From: Tetradesmus obliquus
Taxonomy: Eukaryota; Chlorophyta; Chlorophyceae; Sphaeropleales; Scenedesmaceae
Direction: 5' to 3'
Length of the DNA stretch: 64,000 nt
Assembly: GCA_030272155.1 (NCBI GenBank)
Contig: CP126203.1
Location: 1,178,001-1,242,000, forward strand
Position 1 is the first letter of the stretch; every line of letters begins with the position of its first letter. Positions 37,956 to 51,243 of the stretch are shown here, piece after piece. Under the pieces are notes generated by a model, which worked only from the letters and a program-made list of their open reading frames with translations, made no database searches and was not told the origin of the DNA. The translations under genes and the position numbers were made by a program.

Positions 37956-40171
37956 ATGGCTGCAGGGTGGCTGTCCATGGTGCGCAAGCACCCTTTGGGA
38001 TGGGAGAGCAACCGCAAGTCAACGGGCGCGCGGGTGGCGGCGGTGGTGGCGGTGCTCACGATGCTAGCCATCGCCGGCAGTCCAAAGGGTGCGGCAGGCT
38101 ATTACAGAGTACACTTTCCTAAGCATGCTGCTCAAATCAAACAGGACCTGAATTCCTTCTGCATGACCCACTACAAGAACTTCAAGCAGTATGGCACGGT
38201 GGCAACTCCCAAGCACAAGGGCAGACCCCCAAAAGTCCCAGATGACGTGGCATTAAAGGCCAGTGAAACATTCAAAGCTGGCAAGGTAGTCAAGGCCTAC
38301 CCAAGTGCAGAAGCAAAGAAGAAAGTCGACGTGCATGTATGGTGGACATCAATCAAACTTGCTTGTCAGGAAAATGAGTACCTGGGTGGCCTATGCAGGA
38401 AGTACAACATCAGGCCCAAGCAACTGCTGAAGCGCATGAAAGCTGTTGACCCCAACCTGGTGCGCAGAAGAATAGATGTGAAGATGGACCTGACAGACAA
38501 GCAGAAAGACAGGAGAAAGGCTGCAGCAGAGAGGCTCTACAAGATGTTCCAGGATGAGCCAGACTTGCTGAGCAGAATTTATTTTGTTGATGAGTGCAAA
38601 CTCTGGATGTCCAACCTAGCAGGCGGCGCCATCAAGGTGTATTGCGATGCACATGATGCAAACGTACATGCTGTGCTACCATGCAAGTGGATGCGCAAGG
38701 GCCAGGACAACAAACCAGTCAAGCTACACTTTGTGTGCGCCGTCAACGCGGTGCACGGCGCTGTCTACTGCAAGTTCACCACCGGCACAACAGACAACAT
38801 TGACCACGTTGGCAACCCCAACACACCATACTATGTGAGTGTGTGCTGCTATTACTTAGATGCGCGCCATTGAAAGACATGCCAGCTGTTGCGTTCTGTG
38901 TACACACAACGTGGCAGTGCATCTCGCAGTGCCTCAGGGAAGGCGCGCTGCACACCGCGGCCTGCGCTGACCATAACAGCAGAGTAGCTTGGTGACAGCA
39001 CAATGACACCACCCCCAGCAGCAAGCTGGAAACCAGTCTCCAGGGAATCCTGCCAGTCACTTTCACATGTGCGCACCCGCAGCACACTGCCGCCTGCTGG
39101 CAGGAACTTGGCATACGCAGCAGCACAGAAGGCAACGTCGCGCTGCAACAGCTTCTCTGTGCTGTTGTCATACATACCAGTGTCATGGCATGTCCCATCT
39201 GCTTGAATCAGCACGCTGCGCTGCGCATGCAAGAAATCGACCCGGCCTCGCCACCACCCTACTGCCACTTGCGCGCACATGCTGTCACATATTCCCAACC
39301 TGTACAGCTTGCGCATCAGCTGCTCCTCACTTGCAGGCATGTTGCGTGCGCCTGTGCCACCCACTTTAGGCATCAAACATGCACACTGCTTGCACTCCAG
39401 AGCTGCTTCAGTTGCGGCAGCGCGCGGCTCGCAGAACTTGAAGTGCTGCACACCTGGCAGGCAGCCCGTCATGGCCCAGTACAGTGGCCGCTTGCGTATC
39501 CCCAAGCTGATGATCCTGGGCCTGCTTTTACCATCTGCCTCAAGCCTGATGAATGGGCGTCCCTTTTCATCCACTTGCACATTTAGCTGCGCTGCTGCTA
39601 ACAAGGCTTTCCGCTGCCAACCCGGCAAAACCTGCACCTGCAGTTGAAGAGGCAGAAGAAGAAGAAGAACGTGAAGGCCAAGAGCATGACACAGCTGGAG
39701 TTTGTCCACTGCATGAAGGAGCTTGCAGAGAAGGCTAACCAACAGCAGCGCGCGCGCGGCACTACGCCGCTGTACATCTTCGACAACCCCAGTGTTCATG
39801 TCGGGCAGGATGCCGCAGAGCTCCTAGCTGCAGTTGGCATCAGCCCAGAGCAGGTGCTGCAAATTGCACCCTACTCCCCAGACTTCAACCAGCCCATTGA
39901 GCATGCATTCGGCAGCCTCAAGGCTAGCTTCCGCAACCATCTGTACAACACCTACCAGCTGACTGGTGCAGATGTATCACCGCGTGATCTGCAGCGGACG
40001 CTGCGTGACATATTCATGAACATCACACCTGCCTCTGTCATGGCTGATGCACTGAGGCTGCCAGATTTGTGGGATGTGGTGCGCAGCAGGCTGGACAGGG
40101 TGTTTGTATGCCGTGACAACAAGCAGCGCACGGGTACGGCTGGCAACTGGCCTAGGGATGATCAGCGCTGA
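37956..40171 (+). CDS. DDE transposase, copy 9
   Basis: Exons 37956-38834 and 39644-40171, intron 38835-39643. Translation identical to the reference copy. A T to G change lies in the following non-coding segment at 41128. Confidence 0.9.
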
Positions 40172-40359
40172 GCACGCTGCTGCTGCTGCTGCTGCAGGGC
40201 TTAGAATGTATATGGCTGCTGGCTGCACTCTAGACAGCTAGCAGCTGTCAGCAGGTCGTTGATTGACACTCCCTGCAAGCTCACCTTTCTGACAGCTCCT
40301 CTGCTGGTTGGGCTCCTGTGTGTGCGCACCGCACGGCGCCGGCGATGTGCTGGTGCCAT
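38852..40359 (-). CDS. Nested antisense nuclease, copy 10
   Basis: Exon 1 at 40285-40359 and exon 2 at 38852-39637. Same translation as the reference copy. Confidence 0.7.
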
Positions 40360-42262
40360 GCTGTAGCTGGGTGGTTATGTCTCTGTTTTCAACTGTATGC
40401 CAGCATGGACAGCCACAGGCATGATAAGTTGATAGATTGTTATCTGATAATAATTGTCAGATGGTGTATTGGTGCATAGACTGGCCCAGAGTGAAAAGCG
40501 CGCGCGCGTGGCAAGGCAGTTCTGCCAGGGCAGCAGTGCTGTTGATGGGCAGTTCACATGCAGGCGAGTTGAGCCAATGTGCGTGAATGATTGTACTTGT
40601 TACGGCTAAAATTAATTATTGTACGTGCTAACATGTGCTTCATGCAGCTCCAGCTACTGAACCACACGTTACTTGTCTCAACGGTTGCCCTACCAAGCAG
40701 GATGCTTTGATGTTGCTGCACTCTTGGCATTGTAATAACATCTATTCAAGTATTTAATTGAGCTGACGCACGGCAGGAGAAAGCTGTGTTTGAGTCAGGT
40801 AATCCGTGACGGGGAAGTGCTGCCGAATCAGCCACTCTCGATGCAGACAGCTGTCACGCTGCAAACTTATCCTCATACATAACAGCTGATTCTTACATCT
40901 TACTGGGCCGAGAATTTTCTCCGGTGGGACGCCGGGCAGCCAGCCTGGTCACGGAGCCAGTGAGTCCAAGACACCTGTGCAGGCTATGCCAGCTCGATCG
41001 TGCTGCGGCAGCAACAGCAGACAATTCGGATTGCTTTTAAAACGTCTTTCAAGACAAGGCTGTGCTCTGAATGTGCTTTTGTGAATTTAGCAGCAGCACT
41101 GCATGACCACCAGGCTGCTGCTGCTGCGGTCTTGCCTGGCAAAGTGTGCATTCGAAAAACAGAGGCTACAGCAGGTGACAGCACCCTCCTCTGAGCTGCA
41201 CTCTGCTGTCTGCTGCTGAATGTGCTGCTGGCCAGGCAGGTCCCAGCAATTGCAAACAACAGTAATGCAGGATTTGGGACAGCTGCACCACCAGCAGCAG
41301 TTGCAGCAGGCCTGCTATAACATAAAAAGGTGGGCAGGCATTTCATCAACTTTGCCCAGAAACAGCAGCAGCAGGATTGCAATGCAGGCTGAGAACTGCT
41401 GCAGCAAAGGAAGATGTGCATTTTTGCCTTCAGTGGGGTAGGGTACGAACCTAGCATCCCAGATATGAGACAAAGCCACATAGCACACAAACAGAAAGCC
41501 ATGCTGGCACAGCAACCTGCTGCTTGTGGTAGGTACAGCAAGGCACAGCTGCTGAACCTGCTGCCTTGGTTTGCTTGCATGTCAGCTGTCCTGCAGGCAC
41601 CTCACCTGCTTGCAGCGCCCGCTCCAAACTGCTAGTTTTTTTCAGCTCCAGAATTCAGCGTGATCACACAAGATGAATGTCTGCAGGAGAGTGTGTGGAC
41701 TGGCAGCACTCAACCAACTGTGCTCAACCACCCTAGCTGCACACGCGCAGCAGCTGCCTGTAATGCTGAAACGTTGATCGGTGATAAGCAACAAGATTAG
41801 CAGCAGCAGCACAGCGCACAACGTACAGGGCCAGACAGCAGACCGCAACAACAGCGGCAGGGCACTTGGCACACCACAGCTGCAGAGCCCGATCAGCCAG
41901 CAGGTGCTGCCCAGAAGTAGAAACGGTTACATAAATACATATGTGCAGGCAGCAGCGCCCTATAGCAGCAGAAAGCAGCAGATAACAGACCCGCGAAAAT
42001 TCAAAGAGTCGGGGCGCAGCAGGTGGTTTGCAAGCACTTTACTCAAGTTACACAGCACCCCATATAGTGGCTCAATTTGATTTAGATTCGTTGTTGAAAG
42101 TTGCATTTAATGAGTATGCTGCCTTTGCGCTACTTTCGTACCAGTGCCTAGTGAAGGCTGGTCAAACTCCAGGTTGCTGCAAACATTAGGTTGACCTGAC
42201 ATGTTATTTCTGTTTGCACTGCTAGCAGAAGCACAGCTGACTCCTGCATATGTTTTGAATCC

Positions 42263-44478
42263 ATGGCTGCAGGGTGGCTGTCCATGGTGCGCAAGCACCC
42301 TTTGGGATGGGAGAGCAACCGCAAGTCAACGGGCGCGCGGGTGGCGGCGGTGGTGGCGGTGCTCACGATGCTAGCCATCGCCGGCAGTCCAAAGGGTGCG
42401 GCAGGCTATTACAGAGTACACTTTCCTAAGCATGCTGCTCAAATCAAACAGGACCTGAATTCCTTCTGCATGACCCACTACAAGAACTTCAAGCAGTATG
42501 GCACGGTGGCAACTCCCAAGCACAAGGGCAGACCCCCAAAAGTCCCAGATGACGTGGCATTAAAGGCCAGTGAAACATTCAAAGCTGGCAAGGTAGTCAA
42601 GGCCTACCCAAGTGCAGAAGCAAAGAAGAAAGTCGACGTGCATGTATGGTGGACATCAATCAAACTTGCTTGTCAGGAAAATGAGTACCTGGGTGGCCTA
42701 TGCAGGAAGTACAACATCAGGCCCAAGCAACTGCTGAAGCGCATGAAAGCTGTTGACCCCAACCTGGTGCGCAGAAGAATAGATGTGAAGATGGACCTGA
42801 CAGACAAGCAGAAAGACAGGAGAAAGGCTGCAGCAGAGAGGCTCTACAAGATGTTCCAGGATGAGCCAGACTTGCTGAGCAGAATTTATTTTGTTGATGA
42901 GTGCAAACTCTGGATGTCCAACCTAGCAGGCGGCGCCATCAAGGTGTATTGCGATGCACATGATGCAAACGTACATGCTGTGCTACCATGCAAGTGGATG
43001 CGCAAGGGCCAGGACAACAAACCAGTCAAGCTACACTTTGTGTGCGCCGTCAACGCGGTGCACGGCGCTGTCTACTGCAAGTTCACCACCGGCACAACAG
43101 ACAACATTGACCACGTTGGCAACCCCAACACACCATACTATGTGAGTGTGTGCTGCTATTACTTAGATGCGCGCCATTGAAAGACATGCCAGCTGTTGCG
43201 TTCTGTGTACACACAACGTGGCAGTGCATCTCGCAGTGCCTCAGGGAAGGCGCGCTGCACACCGCGGCCTGCGCTGACCATAACAGCAGAGTAGCTTGGT
43301 GACAGCACAATGACACCACCCCCAGCAGCAAGCTGGAAACCAGTCTCCAGGGAATCCTGCCAGTCACTTTCACATGTGCGCACCCGCAGCACACTGCCGC
43401 CTGCTGGCAGGAACTTGGCATACGCAGCAGCACAGAAGGCAACGTCGCGCTGCAACAGCTTCTCTGTGCTGTTGTCATACATACCAGTGTCATGGCATGT
43501 CCCATCTGCTTGAATCAGCACGCTGCGCTGCGCATGCAAGAAATCGACCCGGCCTCGCCACCACCCTACTGCCACTTGCGCGCACATGCTGTCACATATT
43601 CCCAACCTGTACAGCTTGCGCATCAGCTGCTCCTCACTTGCAGGCATGTTGCGTGCGCCTGTGCCACCCACTTTAGGCATCAAACATGCACACTGCTTGC
43701 ACTCCAGAGCTGCTTCAGTTGCGGCAGCGCGCGGCTCGCAGAACTTGAAGTGCTGCACACCTGGCAGGCAGCCCGTCATGGCCCAGTACAGTGGCCGCTT
43801 GCGTATCCCCAAGCTGATGATCCTGGGCCTGCTTTTACCATCTGCCTCAAGCCTGATGAATGGGCGTCCCTTTTCATCCACTTGCACATTTAGCTGCGCT
43901 GCTGCTAACAAGGCTTTCCGCTGCCAACCCGGCAAAACCTGCACCTGCAGTTGAAGAGGCAGAAGAAGAAGAAGAACGTGAAGGCCAAGAGCATGACACA
44001 GCTGGAGTTTGTCCACTGCATGAAGGAGCTTGCAGAGAAGGCTAACCAACAGCAGCGCGCGCGCGGCACTACGCCGCTGTACATCTTCGACAACCCCAGT
44101 GTTCATGTCGGGCAGGATGCCGCAGAGCTCCTAGCTGCAGTTGGCATCAGCCCAGAGCAGGTGCTGCAAATTGCACCCTACTCCCCAGACTTCAACCAGC
44201 CCATTGAGCATGCATTCGGCAGCCTCAAGGCTAGCTTCCGCAACCATCTGTACAACACCTACCAGCTGACTGGTGCAGATGTATCACCGCGTGATCTGCA
44301 GCGGACGCTGCGTGACATATTCATGAACATCACACCTGCCTCTGTCATGGCTGATGCACTGAGGCTGCCAGATTTGTGGGATGTGGTGCGCAGCAGGCTG
44401 GACAGGGTGTTTGTATGCCGTGACAACAAGCAGCGCACGGGTACGGCTGGCAACTGGCCTAGGGATGATCAGCGCTGA
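42263..44478 (+). CDS. DDE transposase, copy 10
   Basis: Exons 42263-43141 and 43951-44478, intron 43142-43950. Translation identical to the reference copy. This is the last complete transposase before the orientation switch at 47045/47046. Confidence 0.9.
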
Positions 44479-44666
44479 GCACGCTGCTGCTGCTGCTGCT
44501 GCAGGGCTTAGAATGTATATGGCTGCTGGCTGCACTCTAGACAGCTAGCAGCTGTCAGCAGGTCGTTGATTGACACTCCCTGCAAGCTCACCTTTCTGAC
44601 AGCTCCTCTGCTGGTTGGGCTCCTGTGTGTGCGCACCGCACGGCGCCGGCGATGTGCTGGTGCCAT
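43159..44666 (-). CDS. Nested antisense nuclease, copy 11
   Basis: Exon 1 at 44592-44666 and exon 2 at 43159-43944. Same translation as the reference copy. It is the last minus-strand nuclease before the inverted block. Confidence 0.7.
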
Positions 44667-46569
44667 GCTGTAGCTGGGTGGTTATGTCTCTGTTTTCAAC
44701 TGTATGCCAGCATGGACAGCCACAGGCATGATAAGTTGATAGATTGTTATCTGATAATAATTGTCAGATGGTGTATTGGTGCATAGACTGGCCCAGAGTG
44801 AAAAGCGCGCGCGCGTGGCAAGGCAGTTCTGCCAGGGCAGCAGTGCTGTTGATGGGCAGTTCACATGCAGGCGAGTTGAGCCAATGTGCGTGAATGATTG
44901 TACTTGTTACGGCTAAAATTAATTATTGTACGTGCTAACATGTGCTTCATGCAGCTCCAGCTACTGAACCACACGTTACTTGTCTCAACGGTTGCCCTAC
45001 CAAGCAGGATGCTTTGATGTTGCTGCACTCTTGGCATTGTAATAACATCTATTCAAGTATTTAATTGAGCTGACGCACGGCAGGAGAAAGCTGTGTTTGA
45101 GTCAGGTAATCCGTGACGGGGAAGTGCTGCCGAATCAGCCACTCTCGATGCAGACAGCTGTCACGCTGCAAACTTATCCTCATACATAACAGCTGATTCT
45201 TACATCTTACTGGGCCGAGAATTTTCTCCGGTGGGACGCCGGGCAGCCAGCCTGGTCACGGAGCCAGTGAGTCCAAGACACCTGTGCAGGCTATGCCAGC
45301 TCGATCGTGCTGCGGCAGCAACAGCAGACAATTCGGATTGCTTTTAAAACGTCTTTCAAGACAAGGCTGTGCTCTGAATGTGCTTTTGTGAATTTAGCAG
45401 CAGCACTGCATGACCACCAGGCTGCTGCTGCTGCTGTCTTGCCTGGCAAAGTGTGCATTCGAAAAACAGAGGCTACAGCAGGTGACAGCACCCTCCTCTG
45501 AGCTGCACTCTGCTGTCTGCTGCTGAATGTGCTGCTGGCCAGGCAGGTCCCAGCAATTGCAAACAACAGTAATGCAGGATTTGGGACAGCTGCACCACCA
45601 GCAGCAGTTGCAGCAGGCCTGCTATAACATAAAAAGGTGGGCAGGCATTTCATCAACTTTGCCCAGAAACAGCAGCAGCAGGATTGCAATGCAGGCTGAG
45701 AACTGCTGCAGCAAAGGAAGATGTGCATTTTTGCCTTCAGTGGGGTAGGGTACGAACCTAGCATCCCAGATATGAGACAAAGCCACATAGCACACAAACA
45801 GAAAGCCATGCTGGCACAGCAACCTGCTGCTTGTGGTAGGTACAGCAAGGCACAGCTGCTGAACCTGCTGCCTTGGTTTGCTTGCATGTCAGCTGTCCTG
45901 CAGGCACCTCACCTGCTTGCAGCGCCCGCTCCAAACTGCTAGTTTTTTTCAGCTCCAGAATTCAGCGTGATCACACAAGATGAATGTCTGCAGGAGAGTG
46001 TGTGGACTGGCAGCACTCAACCAACTGTGCTCAACCACCCTAGCTGCACACGCGCAGCAGCTGCCTGTAATGCTGAAACGTTGATCGGTGATAAGCAACA
46101 AGATTAGCAGCAGCAGCACAGCGCACAACGTACAGGGCCAGACAGCAGACCGCAACAACAGCGGCAGGGCACTTGGCACACCACAGCTGCAGAGCCCGAT
46201 CAGCCAGCAGGTGCTGCCCAGAAGTAGAAACGGTTACATAAATACATATGTGCAGGCAGCAGCGCCCTATAGCAGCAGAAAGCAGCAGATAACAGACCCG
46301 CGAAAATTCAAAGAGTCGGGGCGCAGCAGGTGGTTTGCAAGCACTTTACTCAAGTTACACAGCACCCCATATAGTGGCTCAATTTGATTTAGATTCGTTG
46401 TTGAAAGTTGCATTTAATGAGTATGCTGCCTTTGCGCTACTTTCGTACCAGTGCCTAGTGAAGGCTGGTCAAACTCCAGGTTGCTGCAAACATTAGGTTG
46501 ACCTGACATGTTATTTCTGTTTGCACTGCTAGCAGAAGCACAGCTGACTCCTGCATATGTTTTGAATCC

Positions 46570-47127
46570 ATGGCTGCAGGGTGGCTGTCCATGGTGCGCA
46601 AGCACCCTTTGGGATGGGAGAGCAACCGCAAGTCAACGGGCGCGCGGGTGGCGGCGGTGGTGGCGGTGCTCACGATGCTAGCCATCGCCGGCAGTCCAAA
46701 GGGTGCGGCAGGCTATTACAGAGTACACTTTCCTAAGCATGCTGCTCAAATCAAACAGGACCTGAATTCCTTCTGCATGACCCACTACAAGAACTTCAAG
46801 CAGTATGGCACGGTGGCAACTCCCAAGCACAAGGGCAGACCCCCAAAAGTCCCAGATGACGTGGCATTAAAGGCCAGTGAAACATTCAAAGCTGGCAAGG
46901 TAGTCAAGGCCTACCCAAGTGCAGAAGCAAAGAAGAAAGTCGACGTGCATGTATGGTGGACATCAATCAAACTTGCTTGTCAGGAAAATGAGTACCTGGG
47001 TGGCCTATGCAGGAAGTACAACATCAGGCCCAAGCAACTGCTGAACACTAGGCACTGGTACGAAAGTAGCGCAAAGGCAGCATACTCATTAAATGCAACT
47101 TTCAACAACGAATCTAAATCAAATTGA
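46570..47127 (+). pseudogene. Transposase exon 1 truncated by inversion breakpoint
   Basis: Codons 1-158 of the transposase are intact up to 47045. The reading frame then runs through the breakpoint into inverted non-coding repeat and adds 27 unrelated residues before a stop at 47125-47127. The product of 185 residues would keep the GRPPK motif and much of the helix-turn-helix-like region but has none of the three catalytic residues. There is no splice donor and no exon 2. A DNA-binding-only product is imaginable, but nothing shows it is made. Confidence 0.85.
47045..47046. other. Orientation-switch junction 1
   Basis: Forward repeat ends with CTGAA at 47041-47045 (unit position 3975, inside transposase codon 159). 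Inverted repeat begins with CACTAGG at 47046 (unit position 3390). Neither flank continues the other and no bases are inserted, so this is a blunt join without microhomology. Confidence 0.95.
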
Positions 47128-48839
47128 GCCACTATATGGGGTGCTGTGTAACTTGAGTAAAGTGCTTGCAAACCACCTGCTGCGCCCCGACTCTTTGAAT
47201 TTTCGCGGGTCTGTTATCTGCTGCTTTCTGCTGCTATAGGGCGCTGCTGCCTGCACATATGTATTTATGTAACCGTTTCTACTTCTGGGCAGCACCTGCT
47301 GGCTGATCGGGCTCTGCAGCTGTGGTGTGCCAAGTGCCCTGCCGCTGTTGTTGCGGTCTGCTGTCTGGCCCTGTACGTTGTGCGCTGTGCTGCTGCTGCT
47401 AATCTTGTTGCTTATCACCGATCAACGTTTCAGCATTACAGGCAGCTGCTGCGCGTGTGCAGCTAGGGTGGTTGAGCACAGTTGGTTGAGTGCTGCCAGT
47501 CCACACACTCTCCTGCAGACATTCATCTTGTGTGATCACGCTGAATTCTGGAGCTGAAAAAAACTAGCAGTTTGGAGCGGGCGCTGCAAGCAGGTGAGGT
47601 GCCTGCAGGACAGCTGACATGCAAGCAAACCAAGGCAGCAGGTTCAGCAGCTGTGCCTTGCTGTACCTACCACAAGCAGCAGGTTGCTGTGCCAGCATGG
47701 CTTTCTGTTTGTGTGCTATGTGGCTTTGTCTCATATCTGGGATGCTAGGTTCGTACCCTACCCCACTGAAGGCAAAAATGCACATCTTCCTTTGCTGCAG
47801 CAGTTCTCAGCCTGCATTGCAATCCTGCTGCTGCTGTTTCTGGGCAAAGTTGATGAAATGCCTGCCCACCTTTTTATGTTATAGCAGGCCTGCTGCAACT
47901 GCTGCTGGTGGTGCAGCTGTCCCAAATCCTGCATTACTGTTGTTTGCAATTGCTGGGACCTGCCTGGCCAGCAGCACATTCAGCAGCAGACAGCAGAGTG
48001 CAGCTCAGAGGAGGGTGCTGTCACCTGCTGTAGCCTCTGTTTTTCGAATGCACACTTTGCCAGGCAAGACAGCAGCAGCAGCAGCCTGGTGGTCATGCAG
48101 TGCTGCTGCTAAATTCACAAAAGCACATTCAGAGCACAGCCTTGTCTTGAAAGACGTTTTAAAAGCAATCCGAATTGTCTGCTGTTGCTGCCGCAGCACG
48201 ATCGAGCTGGCATAGCCTGCACAGGTGTCTTGGACTCACTGGCTCCGTGACCAGGCTGGCTGCCCGGCGTCCCACCGGAGAAAATTCTCGGCCCAGTAAG
48301 ATGTAAGAATCAGCTGTTATGTATGAGGATAAGTTTGCAGCGTGACAGCTGTCTGCATCGAGAGTGGCTGATTCGGCAGCACTTCCCCGTCACGGATTAC
48401 CTGACTCAAACACAGCTTTCTCCTGCCGTGCGTCAGCTCAATTAAATACTTGAATAGATGTTATTACAATGCCAAGAGTGCAGCAACATCAAAGCATCCT
48501 GCTTGGTAGGGCAACCGTTGAGACAAGTAACGTGTGGTTCAGTAGCTGGAGCTGCATGAAGCACATGTTAGCACGTACAATAATTAATTTTAGCCGTAAC
48601 AAGTACAATCATTCACGCACATTGGCTCAACTCGCCTGCATGTGAACTGCCCATCAACAGCACTGCTGCCCTGGCAGAACTGCCTTGCCACGCGCGCGCG
48701 CTTTTCACTCTGGGCCAGTCTATGCACCAATACACCATCTGACAATTATTATCAGATAACAATCTATCAACTTATCATGCCTGTGGCTGTCCATGCTGGC
48801 ATACAGTTGAAAACAGAGACATAACCACCCAGCTACAGC
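47046..48839. other. Inverted non-coding segment after junction 1
   Basis: Unit positions 3390 down to 1597 in reverse, 1,794 bp. It is the ordinary non-coding segment minus the 109 bp nearest the transposase start. It provides the upstream region of the nuclease at 48840. No gene is recognised. Confidence 0.8.
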
Positions 48840-50347
48840 ATGGCACCAGCACATCGCCGGCGCCGTGCGGTGCGCACACACAGGAGCCCAACCAGCAGAG
48901 GAGCTGTCAGAAAGGTGAGCTTGCAGGGAGTGTCAATCAACGACCTGCTGACAGCTGCTAGCTGTCTAGAGTGCAGCCAGCAGCCATATACATTCTAAGC
49001 CCTGCAGCAGCAGCAGCAGCAGCGTGCTCAGCGCTGATCATCCCTAGGCCAGTTGCCAGCCGTACCCGTGCGCTGCTTGTTGTCACGGCATACAAACACC
49101 CTGTCCAGCCTGCTGCGCACCACATCCCACAAATCTGGCAGCCTCAGTGCATCAGCCATGACAGAGGCAGGTGTGATGTTCATGAATATGTCACGCAGCG
49201 TCCGCTGCAGATCACGCGGTGATACATCTGCACCAGTCAGCTGGTAGGTGTTGTACAGATGGTTGCGGAAGCTAGCCTTGAGGCTGCCGAATGCATGCTC
49301 AATGGGCTGGTTGAAGTCTGGGGAGTAGGGTGCAATTTGCAGCACCTGCTCTGGGCTGATGCCAACTGCAGCTAGGAGCTCTGCGGCATCCTGCCCGACA
49401 TGAACACTGGGGTTGTCGAAGATGTACAGCGGCGTAGTGCCGCGCGCGCGCTGCTGTTGGTTAGCCTTCTCTGCAAGCTCCTTCATGCAGTGGACAAACT
49501 CCAGCTGTGTCATGCTCTTGGCCTTCACGTTCTTCTTCTTCTTCTGCCTCTTCAACTGCAGGTGCAGGTTTTGCCGGGTTGGCAGCGGAAAGCCTTGTTA
49601 GCAGCAGCGCAGCTAAATGTGCAAGTGGATGAAAAGGGACGCCCATTCATCAGGCTTGAGGCAGATGGTAAAAGCAGGCCCAGGATCATCAGCTTGGGGA
49701 TACGCAAGCGGCCACTGTACTGGGCCATGACGGGCTGCCTGCCAGGTGTGCAGCACTTCAAGTTCTGCGAGCCGCGCGCTGCCGCAACTGAAGCAGCTCT
49801 GGAGTGCAAGCAGTGTGCATGTTTGATGCCTAAAGTGGGTGGCACAGGCGCACGCAACATGCCTGCAAGTGAGGAGCAGCTGATGCGCAAGCTGTACAGG
49901 TTGGGAATATGTGACAGCATGTGCGCGCAAGTGGCAGTAGGGTGGTGGCGAGGCCGGGTCGATTTCTTGCATGCGCAGCGCAGCGTGCTGATTCAAGCAG
50001 ATGGGACATGCCATGACACTGGTATGTATGACAACAGCACAGAGAAGCTGTTGCAGCGCGACGTTGCCTTCTGTGCTGCTGCGTATGCCAAGTTCCTGCC
50101 AGCAGGCGGCAGTGTGCTGCGGGTGCGCACATGTGAAAGTGACTGGCAGGATTCCCTGGAGACTGGTTTCCAGCTTGCTGCTGGGGGTGGTGTCATTGTG
50201 CTGTCACCAAGCTACTCTGCTGTTATGGTCAGCGCAGGCCGCGGTGTGCAGCGCGCCTTCCCTGAGGCACTGCGAGATGCACTGCCACGTTGTGTGTACA
50301 CAGAACGCAACAGCTGGCATGTCTTTCAATGGCGCGCATCTAAGTAA
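48840..50347 (+). CDS. Nested nuclease, inverted block copy 1 (reads on + strand)
   Basis: Exon 1 at 48840-48914, intron 48915-49561 and exon 2 at 49562-50347. The gene reads directly on the given strand here, so the features are easiest to inspect: ATG at 48840, AAG^GTGAGC at 48912-48920, TTCTTCTTCTTCTGCCTC before CTGCAG at 49556-49561, and TAA TAG at 50345-50350. Same translation as the reference copy. Confidence 0.7.
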
Positions 50348-51243
50348 TAGCAGCACACACTCACATAGTATGGTGTGTTGGGGTTGCCAACGTGGTCAAT
50401 GTTGTCTGTTGTGCCGGTGGTGAACTTGCAGTAGACAGCGCCGTGCACCGCGTTGACGGCGCACACAAAGTGTAGCTTGACTGGTTTGTTGTCCTGGCCC
50501 TTGCGCATCCACTTGCATGGTAGCACAGCATGTACGTTTGCATCATGTGCATCGCAATACACCTTGATGGCGCCGCCTGCTAGGTTGGACATCCAGAGTT
50601 TGCACTCATCAACAAAATAAATTCTGCTCAGCAAGTCTGGCTCATCCTGGAACATCTTGTAGAGCCTCTCTGCTGCAGCCTTTCTCCTGTCTTTCTGCTT
50701 GTCTGTCAGGTCCATCTTCACATCTATTCTTCTGCGCACCAGGTTGGGGTCAACAGCTTTCATGCGCTTCAGCAGTTGCTTGGGCCTGATGTTGTACTTC
50801 CTGCATAGGCCACCCAGGTACTCATTTTCCTGACAAGCAAGTTTGATTGATGTCCACCATACATGCACGTCGACTTTCTTCTTTGCTTCTGCACTTGGGT
50901 AGGCCTTGACTACCTTGCCAGCTTTGAATGTTTCACTGGCCTTTAATGCCACGTCATCTGGGACTTTTGGGGGTCTGCCCTTGTGCTTGGGAGTTGCCAC
51001 CGTGCCATACTGCTTGAAGTTCTTGTAGTGGGTCATGCAGAAGGAATTCAGGTCCTGTTTGATTTGAGCAGCATGCTTAGGAAAGTGTACTCTGTAATAG
51101 CCTGCCGCACCCTTTGGACTGCCGGCGATGGCTAGCATCGTGAGCACCGCCACCACCGCCGCCACCCGCGCGCCCGTTGACTTGCGGTTGCTCTCCCATC
51201 CCAAAGGGTGCTTGCGCACCATGGACAGCCACCCTGCAGCCAT
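49028..51243 (-). CDS. DDE transposase, inverted copy 1
   Basis: Minus-strand gene with exon 1 at 50365-51243, intron 49556-50364 and exon 2 at 49028-49555. Translation identical to the reference copy. Confidence 0.9.

Larger units (their letters stand above)
1..47045 (+). repeat. Forward tandem array of the 4,307-bp unit
   Basis: About 10.9 head-to-tail copies of one 4,307-bp unit; every gene and non-coding landmark recurs at exactly this spacing. Copies look identical apart from scattered single-base differences seen at 15016, 27746, 31513, 36018 and 41128. No insertion or deletion shifts the period anywhere in this block. The array is already under way at base 1 and stops at 47045, inside a transposase exon 1. 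Such uniformity means recent amplification or ongoing homogenisation; over-expansion by an assembler cannot be excluded from sequence alone. Confidence 0.98.
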
